NCBI GenBank assembly: GCA_029718625.1
Contig: CM056383.1
Span: 65,596,849 to 65,660,848 of the forward strand
Length of the DNA stretch: 64,000 bases
Reading direction: 5' to 3'
From: Synaphobranchus kaupii
Taxonomy: Eukaryota > Chordata > Actinopteri > Anguilliformes > Synaphobranchidae
The notes under the pieces were generated by a model, which saw nothing but the letters and a program-made list of their open reading frames with translations, had not been told where the DNA came from and did no database searches. Shown here one piece after another: positions 1 to 11,060 of this stretch. The translations under genes were made by a program, and so were the position numbers. Numbering within the stretch: position 1 is the first letter of the stretch; every line of letters begins with the position of its first letter.

Positions 1-545
1 TATCATTCACTACAATCAGGAAAATAATGAGGAAGTTATGGCTTGCTTAATTTTGCTTCTCTTTGACTGTAAGTTCTGAGAAAAAGGCTGATTAAGTGGA
101 ACTTTTTCCTACACATTTTCAATGAAAACCAGCAATAGGCATGCATTTTAAAAAGCAGAAGCTAAGTAAACTGTCCACACATTCCAGTTTTTTTTTATTG
201 ACTTGGTATTATTTTCATAAGTATGTGGTAAAATTTCACAACTCTCAGTACAAGACTCAAAACTTTAAGCACAATTTCAAATCACTAGGTAGAACACATA
301 AAACCACACAGTAACGTAATCAGTGTTTCATCTAGATATACCTTTCTAATTGCCTTTCACAATGTAATGCTCAGAATACTTTTCATATAATTATCTTTAA
401 TTTGTTTAAATACATTTGCCCATCACTTATACTCAAACTGCTCTTAATGGTTAATCAATTAACCGTTTGCTAAAACCTATAGATTTTAAACCGTTTTTTC
501 TACTATATATGGATTTTGAGAACTACGGACGTTTGACTATACTAC
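1..545. other. AT-rich non-coding segment
   Basis: I see no coding potential, no recognisable repeat and no RNA gene here. The sequence is AT-rich and ends where the first transposase remnant begins. Confidence 0.6.
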
Positions 546-559
546 TATAGTGTGCACAG

Positions 560-994
560 CTATGTCCAAAGATATTGTGGTAGGACGTAGGCCACTACTT
601 GGATCCTACAATGCAGGACATTGTGTTTCTCAATGAAATTGAGCAGGCCTGTCATAGGAGTCACCTATGTTATTGTGTGGGACAATGTCAGGGTCCATCA
701 TGCAGAGGATATTCAGGCATGATTTTGGGCCAATCCCTGATTTGTGACCCTATACCTTTTTTTTTTAGCATGGAGGAGGAAGGTATACGATCGCCATCCC
801 ATGAGCGTTCCACCCTCGTTCGGGCCATGGATGAGGCAGGCGACGACATCACACCGGACCAATGTCAAGCTTGTATTCGCCATGCCGTAAGGTTTTACCC
901 GTGGTGCATGAACAATGAGGTCACTTCCTGTGACGTGGACGAGGATTTATGGCCAAATGTGCAAAACAGGCTCGATGCACCAAATGTGTGCTAA
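560..994 (+). pseudogene. DDE transposase remnant (C-terminal half), IS630/Tc1 superfamily
   Basis: This is the decayed C-terminal half of a cut-and-paste transposase. It matches the better preserved copy at 1975-3387 on the other strand. Shared landmarks are GRRPLLGSYNA at the start, the ITPDQCQACIRHA stretch (ITADQCQGWIRHS in the other copy) and a C-terminal CDVDEDLWPNVQNRL (CDVDDNLWPNPQDRL there). The open frame begins inside the domain, at an ATG that is not a real start. The region that should carry the second catalytic Asp and the final Glu is scrambled by small indels: the expected IVWDN and LNPIEE motifs are not in frame. It therefore cannot encode an active enzyme. The N-terminal half and helix-turn-helix are absent. 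Identity as a family member is secure by comparison with the sister copy; the exact subfamily name is not. Confidence 0.75.
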
Positions 995-999
995 ATGTT

Positions 1000-1970
1000 A
1001 TGTTTTATTTTCATTCATCATTCTTTATTCTTTCAATTTCTTACATTACAGACAGTACACCTATGTTGAAACTATCTGAAAAACAGTAAAGTATTGTGAT
1101 TGAATGATTGTAGGGGATGTTTTCTTTGATCACACATTGGATAGATATTATGGAAATTACAGATTTTTCATTATATAATGTAAATGTATTGCCTAATGTA
1201 AAAACTGTAACCTACTGTAATTTACAGGACTGTATCACATTACTTTCAACACTTCTAAGGGTGATTTGAAACACGTATCTTGCATTGTTTGCGATTTGAT
1301 TAACTGGTCATTAAAATTCCTAAATTGAAAAGATATTATGTTGTGCTTTGGTGATTAAACCAATGTTCTCATAGCATTTCACAATAAACTTATATTTTGA
1401 ATCAATGGTTGTGTGATCAGATATGTTTACAATCCAAATCAATGCACAATGACTGGCTGTGTTACAAGTGTGACCGGTTTTGAGTTTTGTACTATGAGTT
1501 GTGAAAATATACCACACACACACTTGTGAAAACAGTAGTCATTAAAAAAAACTGTAAAATAGTGCTATACTGTTGGAGCGATTCAATGCAAATATATTAA
1601 CATGGATATTTATATTTTAATTTATAACTATAACTAGTTTATTAACTATTAATGAAATAAAATGATAATTAAAAAAACATTTCATACGGATAGATATGCA
1701 ATACTAAAAGTGAAATATGCAAGTAACTAAAGACACACAATAACATTATTTAGGTCTATTATTTAGATTTTGATCTTACCTGTTCTTAAAACTAAAAGAA
1801 AATTCAAATAAAAAAAACTAGTGAGAAATATGGTTCAATATGGTTATTTTTGTGGTTCTAAATAAAGGGAATAGTAGAACAGAGTGGAATCATTGAACAA
1901 AAAATAAATGAAATGAAAATTCCTCAACTGCAGTGAAAAACAAAAAATAATGACATTCAAGGGTTAGTTA
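1000..1970. other. AT-rich spacer between two transposase copies
   Basis: No gene seen. It probably includes the non-coding flanks of the two facing transposase copies, which run towards each other from 560-994 (+) and 1975-3387 (-), but I could not define terminal inverted repeats. Confidence 0.5.
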
Positions 1971-1974
1971 TTTC

Positions 1975-3387
1975 CTTCAAGCCTATCTTGTGGATTTGGC
2001 CATAAGTTGTCATCCACATCACAGTGGATATTTTAATTTGCCAGACATCGGGGGGAAAAACCTTCTGGAATGGCGAATCCAGCCCTGACATTGGTCTGCT
2101 GTGATGTCATTGCATGCATTATCCATGGCCCGGAGGAGGGTGGCACTTTCGTGAGGGCGATGATCATACACCTTCCACCTCCATGCAGAGAATAATTCCT
2201 CAATAGGGTTGAGGAAAGGAGAGTATGAGGGCAAGTACAGAGTTGTAAACTGTGGATGGGCCTGAAACCATGTCTGCACCATTTCAGCATGGCGGAACCT
2301 AACATTGTCCCACACAATCACATAAGTCAGTCCATCAGCTTGACAGACCTGCTGTAGCTCATCAAGGAAATTCACAAGATCTGCATTATAAGATCCCATA
2401 AGAGGTCTGCGTCCCACCACACCATCCTCCGATACTGCATCACATATGGTGATGTTGCCCCCACGTTGTCCAAGCACCTGGATGGTTGCCCGCTGGCCAA
2501 TGAAGTTCCGACCTCTTCCGCCTTGTTTTGGCCAGGTTGAAGCCTGCCTCATCCACAAAGAGGAATTTGCGGTGGTTCTCTGCAGCATCCAGCTCCATCA
2601 CCCTCTAAAAATACATTGAAAGAAAATTACCCTACAGAATAATGTTGATCAAACTTGAATCTTTGACAACAGGAATCCTGAAACTGAACATACGCAGCAC
2701 GCAGTTAATTTACTCTTTCTGCATTTCTTTCAAAAGGCACCAAGTATATCTGTTTTAGAGACATCTGGTGCCTTTTCAGAATTTGTGTAATAGTCGGCCA
2801 CATTGTTGAAAATGTCGTCATTGGCAATGATGTGCCGCTGAATTTCAGGGTCAGGCGTATATCATTTCTGGCCCGAACTAAATTGACCACAGCCAGTTCT
2901 TGTTGGCAATTCAGAATTTTGCCTATGCCTCTCCCATTTGGCCGAAGAATGCATTCAATTTGACAATAGAGAGTAATGTGTAGCGCATGCCGAAGACTTA
3001 CCGGTTCTCATGGCGGAAAGTTCGAATGATCGAGGCCACGGTGGATCTCTTGAGGTTAGGCTGAATCACTGCAGCAGCGCCAGCCATTGTCATGCCATGA
3101 TTTATTACAAGGTCCACAACCATTGCTCGGATTTCATTGGACACCCGCTGTCTTGGTCCGTGGCCTTGTCCTCAACCACGTACCCCCCCCCCCCACCTCT
3201 CAAACAAGGCCCATGGTCACCTCTCAGAAGACTTGTCCCCTGCCATGCCTTTGTCCACCACGGCCGCCGCCGCCGCCGCCGCCACCACGTCCACGTCCTC
3301 CTCCTCCTCCTCCTCTCACTGCTCTATCCTGACCTGGATCACCTGCCTGCTCCGCGCTGTCACTATGTTGTTGTAGGTGGATACTGA
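1975..3387 (-). pseudogene. DDE transposase pseudogene, IS630/Tc1 superfamily, with intron
   Basis: Reading on the minus strand, the order is as follows. About 3330-3170 holds a Gly/Arg-rich lead made of GGC/GAG-type repeats. About 3160-3002 holds a homeodomain-like helix-turn-helix beginning RVSNEIRAMVVDLV and ending IIRTFRHENR. A consensus donor (CCG|GTAAGT) follows at 3002/3001. A degraded second DNA-binding part lies near 2950-2700. The DDE domain lies at about 2590-1975. The first Asp is in FVDEAGFNLAKT, which is in a different frame from the rest, showing a frameshift near 2521. The second is in VIVWDN and the Glu in SPFLNPIEELF, with 35 residues between them (DD35E). The C-terminus reads CDVDDNLWPNPQDRL. 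The middle part has stops and at least two frame breaks, so the gene is dead. Such enzymes bind their element's ends and move it by cut-and-paste in the nucleus. A sister fragment lies at 560-994. Confidence 0.85.
3183..3330. repeat. C-run and GCC/CTC triplet repeats
   Basis: A run of about 14 C at 3183-3196 is followed by (GCC)n at about 3263-3282 and (CTC)n at about 3296-3316. On the minus strand this encodes the low-complexity N-terminal lead of the transposase pseudogene. The reading frames on the plus strand here are artefacts of the repeats. Confidence 0.8.
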
Positions 3388-3388
3388 T

Positions 3389-3397
3389 CCTTTTATA
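3389..3397 (-). promoter_or_regulatory. TATA-box-like motif upstream of transposase pseudogene
   Basis: The minus strand reads TATAAAAGG, just upstream of the Gly/Arg-rich N-terminal region of the transposase. The position suits a core promoter for the element's own gene. Function is inferred only from motif and position. Confidence 0.4.
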
Positions 3398-3814
3398 CGC
3401 TTACTACAAGGTGAAATCAATCATCGGAAACGAGTTGTCATTATTGGGAAAGGCAAGGGCCTGCATACATACATTGTCTGGAACAGTGGTACATGGGACC
3501 ATAGAAACAGTGTCTGATAAAGGATGATGATGAAATCCATAGGTAATGTAGTCTAATTGGTTCATGTTCCACGGTAATTGGTGTCAATAAGTTCCCATAA
3601 AACAGTTACTTATCATTTTGAGCATTTGTATTAATTTATAGTTAGATGCATTGTAATGAATTAAAAGACAGTCATTTCAAATGTAATGTGTGAATTGCAT
3701 TTTGAAATAGTAATTACTTTATTGTTAATTGTGTGATATTGAACAGGTGATTTGGTTCAATCAACAAATGATCTTAGGTTTATGTGTATTGTATCCAAGC
3801 AATAAAATGTGGGG

Positions 3815-4001
3815 AATACTGTATGTATGAAAAGGGCTACAATTGCTACACGGTTCACCCGATATTGATGGAAACACCCTCAAATTACATCTGAGAGTCT
3901 GCACTTTAACCTCACTGTTCCATTTCAAATCCAATGTGCTGGAGTACAGAGCGAAAACAACACAAAATATGTCACTGTCCAAATACTTTTGGACTGCACT
4001 G
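3815..4001 (-). mobile_element. Terminal piece of a Tc1-type element (family A)
   Basis: Ends with GGACTGCACTG followed by TA; on the minus strand it begins CAGTGCAGTCCAAAAGTATT and continues GGACAGTGACA. The inner part is homologous to 19847-20050 and, in opposite orientation, to 10790-11060: all share the phrase about a GAACC-type invariant stretch followed by TTGAGGGT and GCAGACT. A TA-flanked end beginning CAGTG is characteristic of Tc1/mariner elements. The other end is missing. Confidence 0.65.
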
Positions 4002-4003
4002 TA

Positions 4004-5050
4004 AGTGGCACAACTGGAATCCGTATAACAGCAATGTGTACTTCCGAGGACTCAAGAAATTCCTTGTTTTATTTGTCTTAAACTCAATGCATCGGAGCAT
4101 ATTCCGCTAACATAGTACCAGAGTCATTATAGGCAACAAACATTAGAACCTGTTTACATCCCTCTTATCTAATAAAATGTGTTATTTATCCAAGCAGAAT
4201 CACACAGAATTGTGTGCCTGGTGCAAGTCACAGGTGCAGTAAGCTGTTCTTAACTTCTGCACACACTTCCTTGGAGAAAATATCAAAGGATTTCAGTGTT
4301 CCTACGTTTCCACCTTTTTATCCTTTCCCTCGGGGAAATAACAGCCGTTGCCAGGAAGTGGGTCAGCAGAGGCTACTGCGAGGCAGCAGTAATTGGAGCA
4401 GTGCTCTCAAGTATTCACAGAAATCAGTCTGAATATTAATAGGAAATAGATACAGGCAATGGTTTTCTGAATGCCAAATGGTGCATGTTAGCATAGTGTT
4501 AACATGGTATTTTTGAATACAGAAGATATTATCAATAATTAATACTGTGACCTTGGGGTAAATACAAATGTACAGCTACAAATAGGATGTGTGGTCCCGT
4601 GGAATTCAATTCAATCAGTCAAAATAATATAATATACACATAGGCTAATGCGTAGAACTATATATAGTACTGTGGTGGATTACCAAAACACTGCCAGAAA
4701 ATAAAATTCAATTAAAGATGGATAAAAAATGTGATATTGTTTTATAATACCTAAACAAAAAGAAAACGGTGCTGGTGCAAATGTTTCAGTTGTTGGACCA
4801 TCAACATGAGGCTGGCACTTCTGTATTAGACAGAATTTGGGACTTGGTCAAGGTGACACATTAGACTACCAGGTGTGGACCAGTAACATGGAGGATATCA
4901 CTCTGCAGGTACAAGTCAGGAACACAGTATTTGTGGATAAGAACATTTCATGTTTCTAACAAGAGTTCCAAGAAAGCAATATGAAAAATAAAATGATACT
5001 GATACTGGAACTAATGAGACAGACTTATAAAAATTCCATTGTTTAATTTA
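4004..5050. other. Non-coding segment, nothing recognised
   Basis: AT-rich sequence without coding signal. I recognised no repeat family in it. Confidence 0.5.
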
Positions 5051-5052
5051 GC

Positions 5053-5057
5053 GCACA

Positions 5058-5103
<46 letters not shown>

Positions 5104-5115
5104 CTGTATATACTG
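5053..5115. repeat. (CA)n microsatellite with TATACTG tail
   Basis: An uninterrupted CA run of about 36 bases (5061-5096), followed by short TATACTGTA repeats. Confidence 0.95.
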
Positions 5116-5122
5116 TATGTAT

Positions 5123-5393
5123 GCTGAAAACAATTAATTCCTTAAGTATTCAGCCCCCTTGCTTCATTGTACTTTATCACCCATACAGGCAGCCATGTGG
5201 CACATGTGGTTTTGTTAAAAATAATTATTTCTTGATGAGGGATTTTTTTTGTCAGAATAAATTTACTTCAATTAAAGGTTGGATTTTTCTTATTTTTTCA
5301 GTGTGAGATTAAGCTAATTCACCAAAAGTTGAATTGTTTATAACCCTTTTTACTCATCTTTACCAGGGGTGCCAATAATTGTGGAGGGCACTG
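5123..5393 (-). mobile_element. Tc1-type terminal region, one end only
   Basis: The segment ends GGGTGCCAATAATTGTGG then AGGGCACTG, followed by TA at 5394-5395. On the minus strand this begins CAGTGCCCTCCACAATTATT, a terminal inverted repeat type common among teleost Tc1 elements. No transposase coding and no second end were found, so this is a truncated copy. Confidence 0.65.
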
Positions 5394-5419
5394 TATGTAC
5401 ATTAGTTTTTCCACTCGAA

Positions 5420-5690
5420 CACTGTCTTGTCCAATATGATTGATAGGCCTATTGTTATTTTCTCATTTTGAGTGCATTTCATATACTGTAGTGCAATCGT
5501 TCATCTTATGCATGATGTAGGCTACCGATTTTCATTGAAGATAGAACATTTGGCAGCATTTTGCAGATGGTGGAATACTATTATATTTTCATGTTATCGT
5601 GGATAATATAGGCTATGGCGTATATACTTGTCACTTAGGGCATGGAAAATGCTCATTCCAATTTACTGGGCGCTGATATGTGGTAGATTC
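5420..5690 (+). repeat. Dispersed repeat family C, copy 1
   Basis: Homologous to 30480-30755 in the same orientation. Shared stretches include TTTTGAGTGCATTT, CATACTGTAGTG, TAGAACATTTG, GATGGTGGAATA and CACTTAGGGCAT. Neither copy codes for protein. The class is unknown to me. Confidence 0.7.
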
Positions 5691-6094
5691 ATGTAAAAAA
5701 TTTTCTTGGAGTTCCCATGAATGGGAACATTAAAAAAAAACTACAGAAAAATGCAATCCCGGGGAAAAAGTATACATACTGTAGAGTACAGGTAATAGTT
5801 TTATTGAGGTACAAGAGTGAATGATTAGGCTACATATTTAGGTGTATGTATCACTGTGATATCAATGTTTTTATCTTAAACCATCAGAAGGGGCAAATGT
5901 ATATGGTTTATAATTGTATTCATTTTATGACATGTTTTGGATAGGGTTTTGGACCCATAGATATCTACCCCCCTATACTGATGAAAATATTTCCCACTTG
6001 AAAATGATGCAAAATTGAGTTTTATGAGCCATAACTGTTGATTTGTAGTTAAATATATCATATTTTTTTTTATTTAGAGCAGTGCCCAATTTAG

Positions 6095-6490
6095 CCATTT
6101 GGATAGATTTGGAGACACTAATGGACAACAGGGTACACTCCCTATATTTTTCATCATAGATCTGCATATCATCCTCAGATTTTTCACACTTGTGGACATG
6201 AAGTTTATGATCCAGGAAATGTATAGATTTACCTGTTTCACTTATGTAGTTCTCAGTATTTTGTTGCAAACTAAAGAAAAACAATTTATTTATATTTGTG
6301 GCACTTTATTTTGACTTAAATTATGAAAATAAACAAATGTCAAGTTCGTATAAATGGTACACCTGTCCTGTTTCATTTGCGCCATTTATCAAGTTTCTGT
6401 GATGCTCACACATGGAGTTATAAAACCTTAAACAGATCACCCCCTAAATAGGTGAGAATTGACCAAATTTGCCATCTGCGCAAAGGGGTT
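6095..6490 (+). repeat. Dispersed repeat family B, copy 1
   Basis: Homologous, inverted, to 44555-44940 over most of its length, and over its last 140 bases to 34475-34620 (+) and 12150-12310 (inverted). Shared stretches include TAAATGGTACA, GGAGTTATAAA, AGGTGAGAATTGAC and ATTTGCCATCTG. It is non-coding. The four copies show it is an interspersed element, probably a non-autonomous DNA transposon, but I see no clear terminal repeats. Confidence 0.7.
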
Positions 6491-6629
6491 AAGGACCTTG
6501 AACAATATTTTATTTAAATATTTGTGTTATGGATCAAACAATGACAATGAGGCAAACTTCAGAATGTCTAAACATTTAATTAAATCTTTTTTTTTTTAAA
6601 CAGACATTGAATGTATTCAAGTGTCTGTC

Positions 6630-6968
6630 CTGGTTAGCACTGTCGCCTCACAGCAAGAAGGTACCGAGTTCGAATCCCGGCCGAGGGCCTTTCTGTGTGG
6701 AGTTTGTATGTTCTCCCTGTGTCCGCGTGGGTTTCCTCCGGGTACTCCGGTTTCCTCCCACAGTCCAAAGACATGCAGGTTAGGCTAATTGGAGACTCTA
6801 AATTGCCCATAGGCATGAGTGTGTGAGTGAATGGTGTGTGTGCCCTGTAATGGATTGGCGGCCTGTCCATGGTGTATTCCTGCCTCTCGCCCAATGCATG
6901 CTGGGATAGGCTCCAGCACCCCCCGCGACCCTGACCAGGAATAAGCGGGTTAGATAATGGATGGAAGT
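6630..6968 (+). mobile_element. tRNA-headed SINE-like repeat, copy 1
   Basis: The 5' part carries GGTTAGCACTG and a perfect polymerase III B box, GTTCGAATCCC, at 6668-6678. The body contains TTTCCTCCGGGTACTCCGG and CCAAAGACATGCAGG, and the end AGATAATGGATGGA. This is one of the commonest teleost interspersed repeats. Related copies are at 31287-31580 (+) and 34306-34462 (-, tail only). The head is truncated before the A box, so it would not be a functional tRNA. Confidence 0.8.
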
Positions 6969-7004
6969 GTCTGTCCTAATACTTTTGAAATTAATTGTGT
7001 GCAT

Positions 7005-7022
7005 ATATATATATATATATAT
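7005..7022. repeat. (TA)n microsatellite, left part
   Basis: TA run interrupted by the palindromic element at 7023-7757; it resumes at 7758. Confidence 0.9.
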
Positions 7023-7754
7023 CAGTGGCGGCTCCTGAGCTGAAAATTGGGGAGGCAGAAAACTTCCCTTTAAACTGATTATTGGTCTTAATCATTTTTC
7101 AATCAGTTTCCTTGATTAACAATAGGCTACATCAGCGTTTAATTCACCAATTACTCAATGCCATCAAATGTAGCCAGTTCTCCTCAATTAGGCTATTAGG
7201 CAAGTAATAAAATTATTTTAACTTGCATCGCAAAATTGTGCACATTTTAATCAACATTATAATTGTGGATACATGTGCTCTTCGTTCTCCGCACTCTTAA
7301 TTCCGAAAATATCCATGGAAATTAAACGATCTGAAAGCTCAGCTTTTGTTAGATTCTTTTTTATTGCAGGTTTAGCACAACCTCATCTTTTGTTAGATTA
7401 TTTTAAAAAAATAATTAAAAAAATTATCTAACAAAAGCTGAGCTTTAAGATCGTTTAATTTCCATGGATATTTTCGGAATTAAGAGTGCGGAGAACGAAG
7501 AGCACATGTATCCACAATTATAATGTTGATTAAAATGTGCACAATTTTGCGATGCAAGTTAAAATAATTGTATTACTTGCCTAATAGCCTAATTGAGGAG
7601 AACTGGCTACATTTGATGGCATTGAGTAATTGGTGAATTAAACGCTGATGTAGCCTATTGTTAATCAAGGAAACTGATTGAAAAATGATTAAGACCAATA
7701 ATCAGTTTAAAGGGAAGTTTTCTGCCTCCCCAATTTTCAGCTCAGGAGCCGCCA

Positions 7755-7757
<3 letters not shown>
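7023..7757. mobile_element. 735-bp near-perfect palindrome (fold-back element, hAT-like ends)
   Basis: The element starts CAGTGGCGGCTCCTGAGCTG and ends with the exact complement, CAGCTCAGGAGCCGCCACTG. The two arms, about 7023-7354 and 7426-7757, are inverted copies of each other over about 330 bp with only a few differences that I could spot, for example near 7210 and 7330. The central loop is about 70 bp and is itself partly self-complementary. The flanks are TA microsatellite on both sides, so the target duplication (AT to ATATATAT) cannot be read. The CAGTGG...CCACTG ends suit a hAT-type non-autonomous element, but that class is inferred. No coding capacity. Confidence 0.8.

Positions 7758-7815
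<58 letters not shown>
7758..7815. repeat. (TA)n microsatellite, right part
   Basis: About 29 TA units continue the microsatellite that was split by the palindromic element. A Tc1-like scrap (AAGGGGTGGACAAAATA) follows at 7830. Confidence 0.9.
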
Positions 7816-7818
<3 letters not shown>

Positions 7819-8022
7819 GCATATATACAAGGGGTGGACAAAATATAGGAATCCAGAAAACAAGTTTTGTTCAGCGAATGGAAATTGAGCATAGTGTCAA
7901 ACGTCTGTCGCCAAACCTCAACCTGCACTCAGTCAGGCGGTGGTAGCAGAGTGCATGTCCTTCACACTGGGCAATGTTTTATTTGTAGTGCAGTTTATCA
8001 CAAGAAGAAAATGGGTCTATGG

Positions 8023-8313
8023 CAGAGGTGGGCAACGAGGGCCGTATCCGTTTCTGGTTTTCATGCCAACTTCTGGCCTTAATGACCTAATTAGCCCTAA
8101 TATTTACACCATCTGACATTTTAGCTACAGTTATTAATAAGCGCATGAATGACAGCCGAAGACTTTTTGTGTCCCTATATGAAACATTTTTAATGTGATC
8201 TAATCTACCAGTGTTGGTGTAAACAGCCAATTAGCTAATTTAGCTGGGGTAATTGGTGGGAACAAAAACCTGCATACACACCGGCCCTCCAGGACTGGAA
8301 TTGCCCACCCCTG
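8023..8313. mobile_element. hAT-type MITE with exact 8-bp target site duplication
   Basis: The 291-bp element begins CAGAGGTGGGCAACGAGGGC and ends TGCCCACCCCTG, giving imperfect terminal inverted repeats. It is bracketed by perfect 8-bp direct repeats GTCTATGG at 8015-8022 and 8314-8321. Terminal CAGRGGTG and an 8-bp duplication are diagnostic of hAT elements. It has no transposase, so it depended on an autonomous relative. A second hAT MITE with similar ends lies at 51944-52139. Confidence 0.93.
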
Positions 8314-8837
8314 GTCTATGGTGTGTCAGCTGTACAATTTGTTTGCACTGATAAGTGGGGTCCGTTTCCCTCTGCCACTGATGTTTTCTTTAAGTCAAGA
8401 CAGTGTCAGATTCATTTGCATTCTGCAGCTTTGCTGCTTTAGTGTAAGACTTACAGATTGTATTAATTTTGTCCTTATCACCTGTCTCTGAGGGCTATTG
8501 CAAGGAGATCAATCTGTTTTACAGTGTCACCTCTGAGAAAAGAATTTAACAGGTGTTATCGGAGCAAAATAAGAGGTAAGAGGGCACCAAAAATAGAATG
8601 ATAACTCAAAAACACTATTTCACATGTACAGGTGGTGACCAAAAAAAACTATAAAAATGTTATATCTGTGGCCTTTAAATTATTTAATGTAACTTGCCCC
8701 TGTGTTCTTTCATCTTGCCATCTGAAGAGAATGTGGTCATTCAAACTTGTATGTGTCACATGAAAGTGTCAAATTCACAATAATTTATAGTGGAAATAAT
8801 GTGCAATTCAACTGTTTCCATACCATGCAAATACAAA

Positions 8838-9340
8838 CACCAATTCCAAAAAAGTTGGGACAGTATGTAAAATGCACAGAAAAGCAGAAAGCAGTGATTT
8901 GTAAATTCTTTTTTACATATATTTATTTGAAAACAGTACAAAGAAAGGATATTTAATGTTTTACCTCACAACTTTATTGGTTTTTGTAAATATACACTAA
9001 TTCTGAATTTGATGCCTGCAACACGCTCCAAAAAAGTTTGAACAGGGGCAAAAAAAAAACTGAAGTTAAAAAAAAAAAAAAAAAAACCCTGTTTGGAACA
9101 TTCCACAGGTATACAGGTGATGTTATCATGACTGGGTATAAAAGGATATCAAAAGACTCTTGATATCTTATTTTCAGGTACTCGTAGAAGCGATATTATA
9201 ACCTTTCTGCATTTGAATGGATCTCTATGGGAATTGGGGGGTGGGACTAGATTAAGCTGTAAATTACACATTAATAGTATGGAACAAATGGCTGGCTAAG
9301 TGGCATCAAGGGGTATATGTAGTATACGGGTATTTCCCGT
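8838..9340 (+). repeat. Teleost interspersed repeat plus family A module
   Basis: The left part begins AATTCCAAAAAAGTTGGGAC and runs to about 9050; I recognise this opening as a widespread teleost DNA repeat. The right part, 9115-9340, contains ATCAAAAGACTCTTGATATC, AATGGATCTCTATGGGAATT and GGTGGGACTAGAT. It is homologous to 20160-20330, 55690-55980 and, inverted, 10640-10790. Non-coding. Confidence 0.65.
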
Positions 9341-10505
9341 CCCAGCTGTTCCAGTGTAACCCAGAAATTGCAAGCCTCTTAAGCAAACACCAGCCAAAAA
9401 ATTAGTTCTGTGGTGTAAGAAACAAGGAAATGACCTGACAAAACATTTTCACCTGCAGAAACCTACAGGTCTGTCCATGTGATGTGCCAATACAACATGA
9501 TGATAGTGTTGAGCCGTTCCACTTTCTTTATTATTTTGGCAACATGAGGGCATACTACAATCCATTATATCAGACACAGTATGGTACAGTACAATGAAAT
9601 GCATCTCACAACCATAAGGAAAGGGCTATTCTGACAAGGAATCAATGAAGGGACACGATCCAGGTATGAATGGAAGTAGTTTCCTGGCAGACGACTCATA
9701 AAAATAAAAGATTCATAAAGAAACATGCCGCTGGAAGCATTTTCCAACCATTATATTTGTTGTTTCTTCATCAGTAACGTCGGCATTGTTCATTTTTTTT
9801 ATGCAATGATTATTCTAATAAATATCTGCCACCTGACATCATGATCCCAGAGGGGCCTTCAGTATGCTGAATACACACGTGGCCTTGTGGGTTTTCCCTC
9901 AAAATGCATCACCCATCCACTCCTTCTGTGCTAGCCCGAAGAGTCTATTTATAGACTAAACATATTGATCACCCTACAGCAGCACATTTTTTATCACCTC
10001 GCCAAGCCATGCATCTTAGGTGTAACGGTTTATTGCTGCACAGAGAACAGAAATGATTGCCTTCTCATTTCTTTCCAGGCTGAGTTGAACACTTATCAAA
10101 TATTCTGGACTCACAATGAAAGCCAAACACACGTGGGAGAAGGCAATATACCCGTAGCGCTTGCGTCGGATTGTTTGAATATATATGGCCATTAAACTTA
10201 ATCTAGGTGCAGAACCTTCAATTTGTTTCTGTTAGTTTTTTTCCCTCTTGCAATCCTCTGTGACAATTGTTTGGCAAATTATACTGTGATTGTTCATAAC
10301 CTCTGGAGGAGGACGATTCCTCTGTCCACCCATATGCAAATGGTACAGGCAAAATAACAAGAAAAAAATAGAAACAAGATAAACCCAACAATTGCCAGAT
10401 AGTATGTCAAAATAAGCCCTGCTCACTCAAATGCAAAATAAACTTCTTGTGTAATTATACCACGCCATTCTACTATCAATATCTGCTACTAAATATGAAA
10501 TAAAT
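9341..10505. other. Non-coding segment, nothing recognised
   Basis: Several short open frames occur but none has a domain, a consistent codon pattern or splice context. Confidence 0.5.
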
Positions 10506-10509
10506 ATCC

Positions 10510-10590
10510 AATCCTACCATTGGTTTTACGCATAGAGATGTCCCTTTCAAAATTCAGTGGTCATTTACTGTCTGGGACATCATCAAAAAT
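10510..10590 (+). repeat. Short dispersed repeat E, copy 1
   Basis: Matches 27980-28060 through GCATAGAGAT, TTTCAAAATTCAGTGGTCAT and TGTCTGG. It is adjacent to a family A module in this copy. Confidence 0.6.
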
Positions 10591-10639
10591 CATGTTGTTT
10601 GATACCTCAGACCCTTGATGGCTTACAGCCATTTCGCCA

Positions 10640-11060
10640 ACCATGTATTCCATACTGTTTCAGCATAATTTACAGCTAAATCTAGTCCCACCCCCCATTT
10701 CCCTTAGAGATCCATTCAAATACAGAGAGGTTATAGTATCGCTTGTAAGAGTACCTGAAAATAAGATATAAGTATTTTGATATTGTTGGGTCACAGACAT
10801 CAGGAGGTCATGGCATGCAAAGGATATGCGATAAAATATTAAAAAGGATTACTTTATTCTACATTATGTTAAACTGTCCAATATTTTTTGATGCCTGAAA
10901 ATGGGGGGGGACTATGTACAAAAGGATCTATAATTTCTAAGCGGTTCATCCGATATGGATGAAAATACCCTCAAATTAAAGCTGACAGTCGGCACTTGAA
11001 CTTTGTTGTCATTGTATCTTTTCAAACTCAAAATTGCAATTTCACTGTTATAATGTCACC
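10640..11060 (-). mobile_element. Family A (Tc1-type) remnant, inverted
   Basis: Read on the minus strand, this follows the same course as 19900-20330: a TTTGAGTTTGAA-type stretch, GGGTATTTTCATCCATATCG, a region with GGCATCAAAAAATATTGG, GACAGTTTAACATAATG, then ATCTTATTTTCAGGTACTC and AATGGATCTCTAAGGG. Terminal repeats are not visible in this copy. Non-coding. Confidence 0.7.

Noticed and set aside
3010..3387. Plus-strand frames of 79-125 codons
   Set aside because: They are shadows of GC-rich triplets on the strand opposite the transposase N-terminus.
6668..6678. tRNA gene candidate (GTTCGAATCCC)
   Set aside because: The B box lies in a dispersed SINE with no foldable tRNA cloverleaf; the same holds for 31333, 34662-34735 and 42900-42977.
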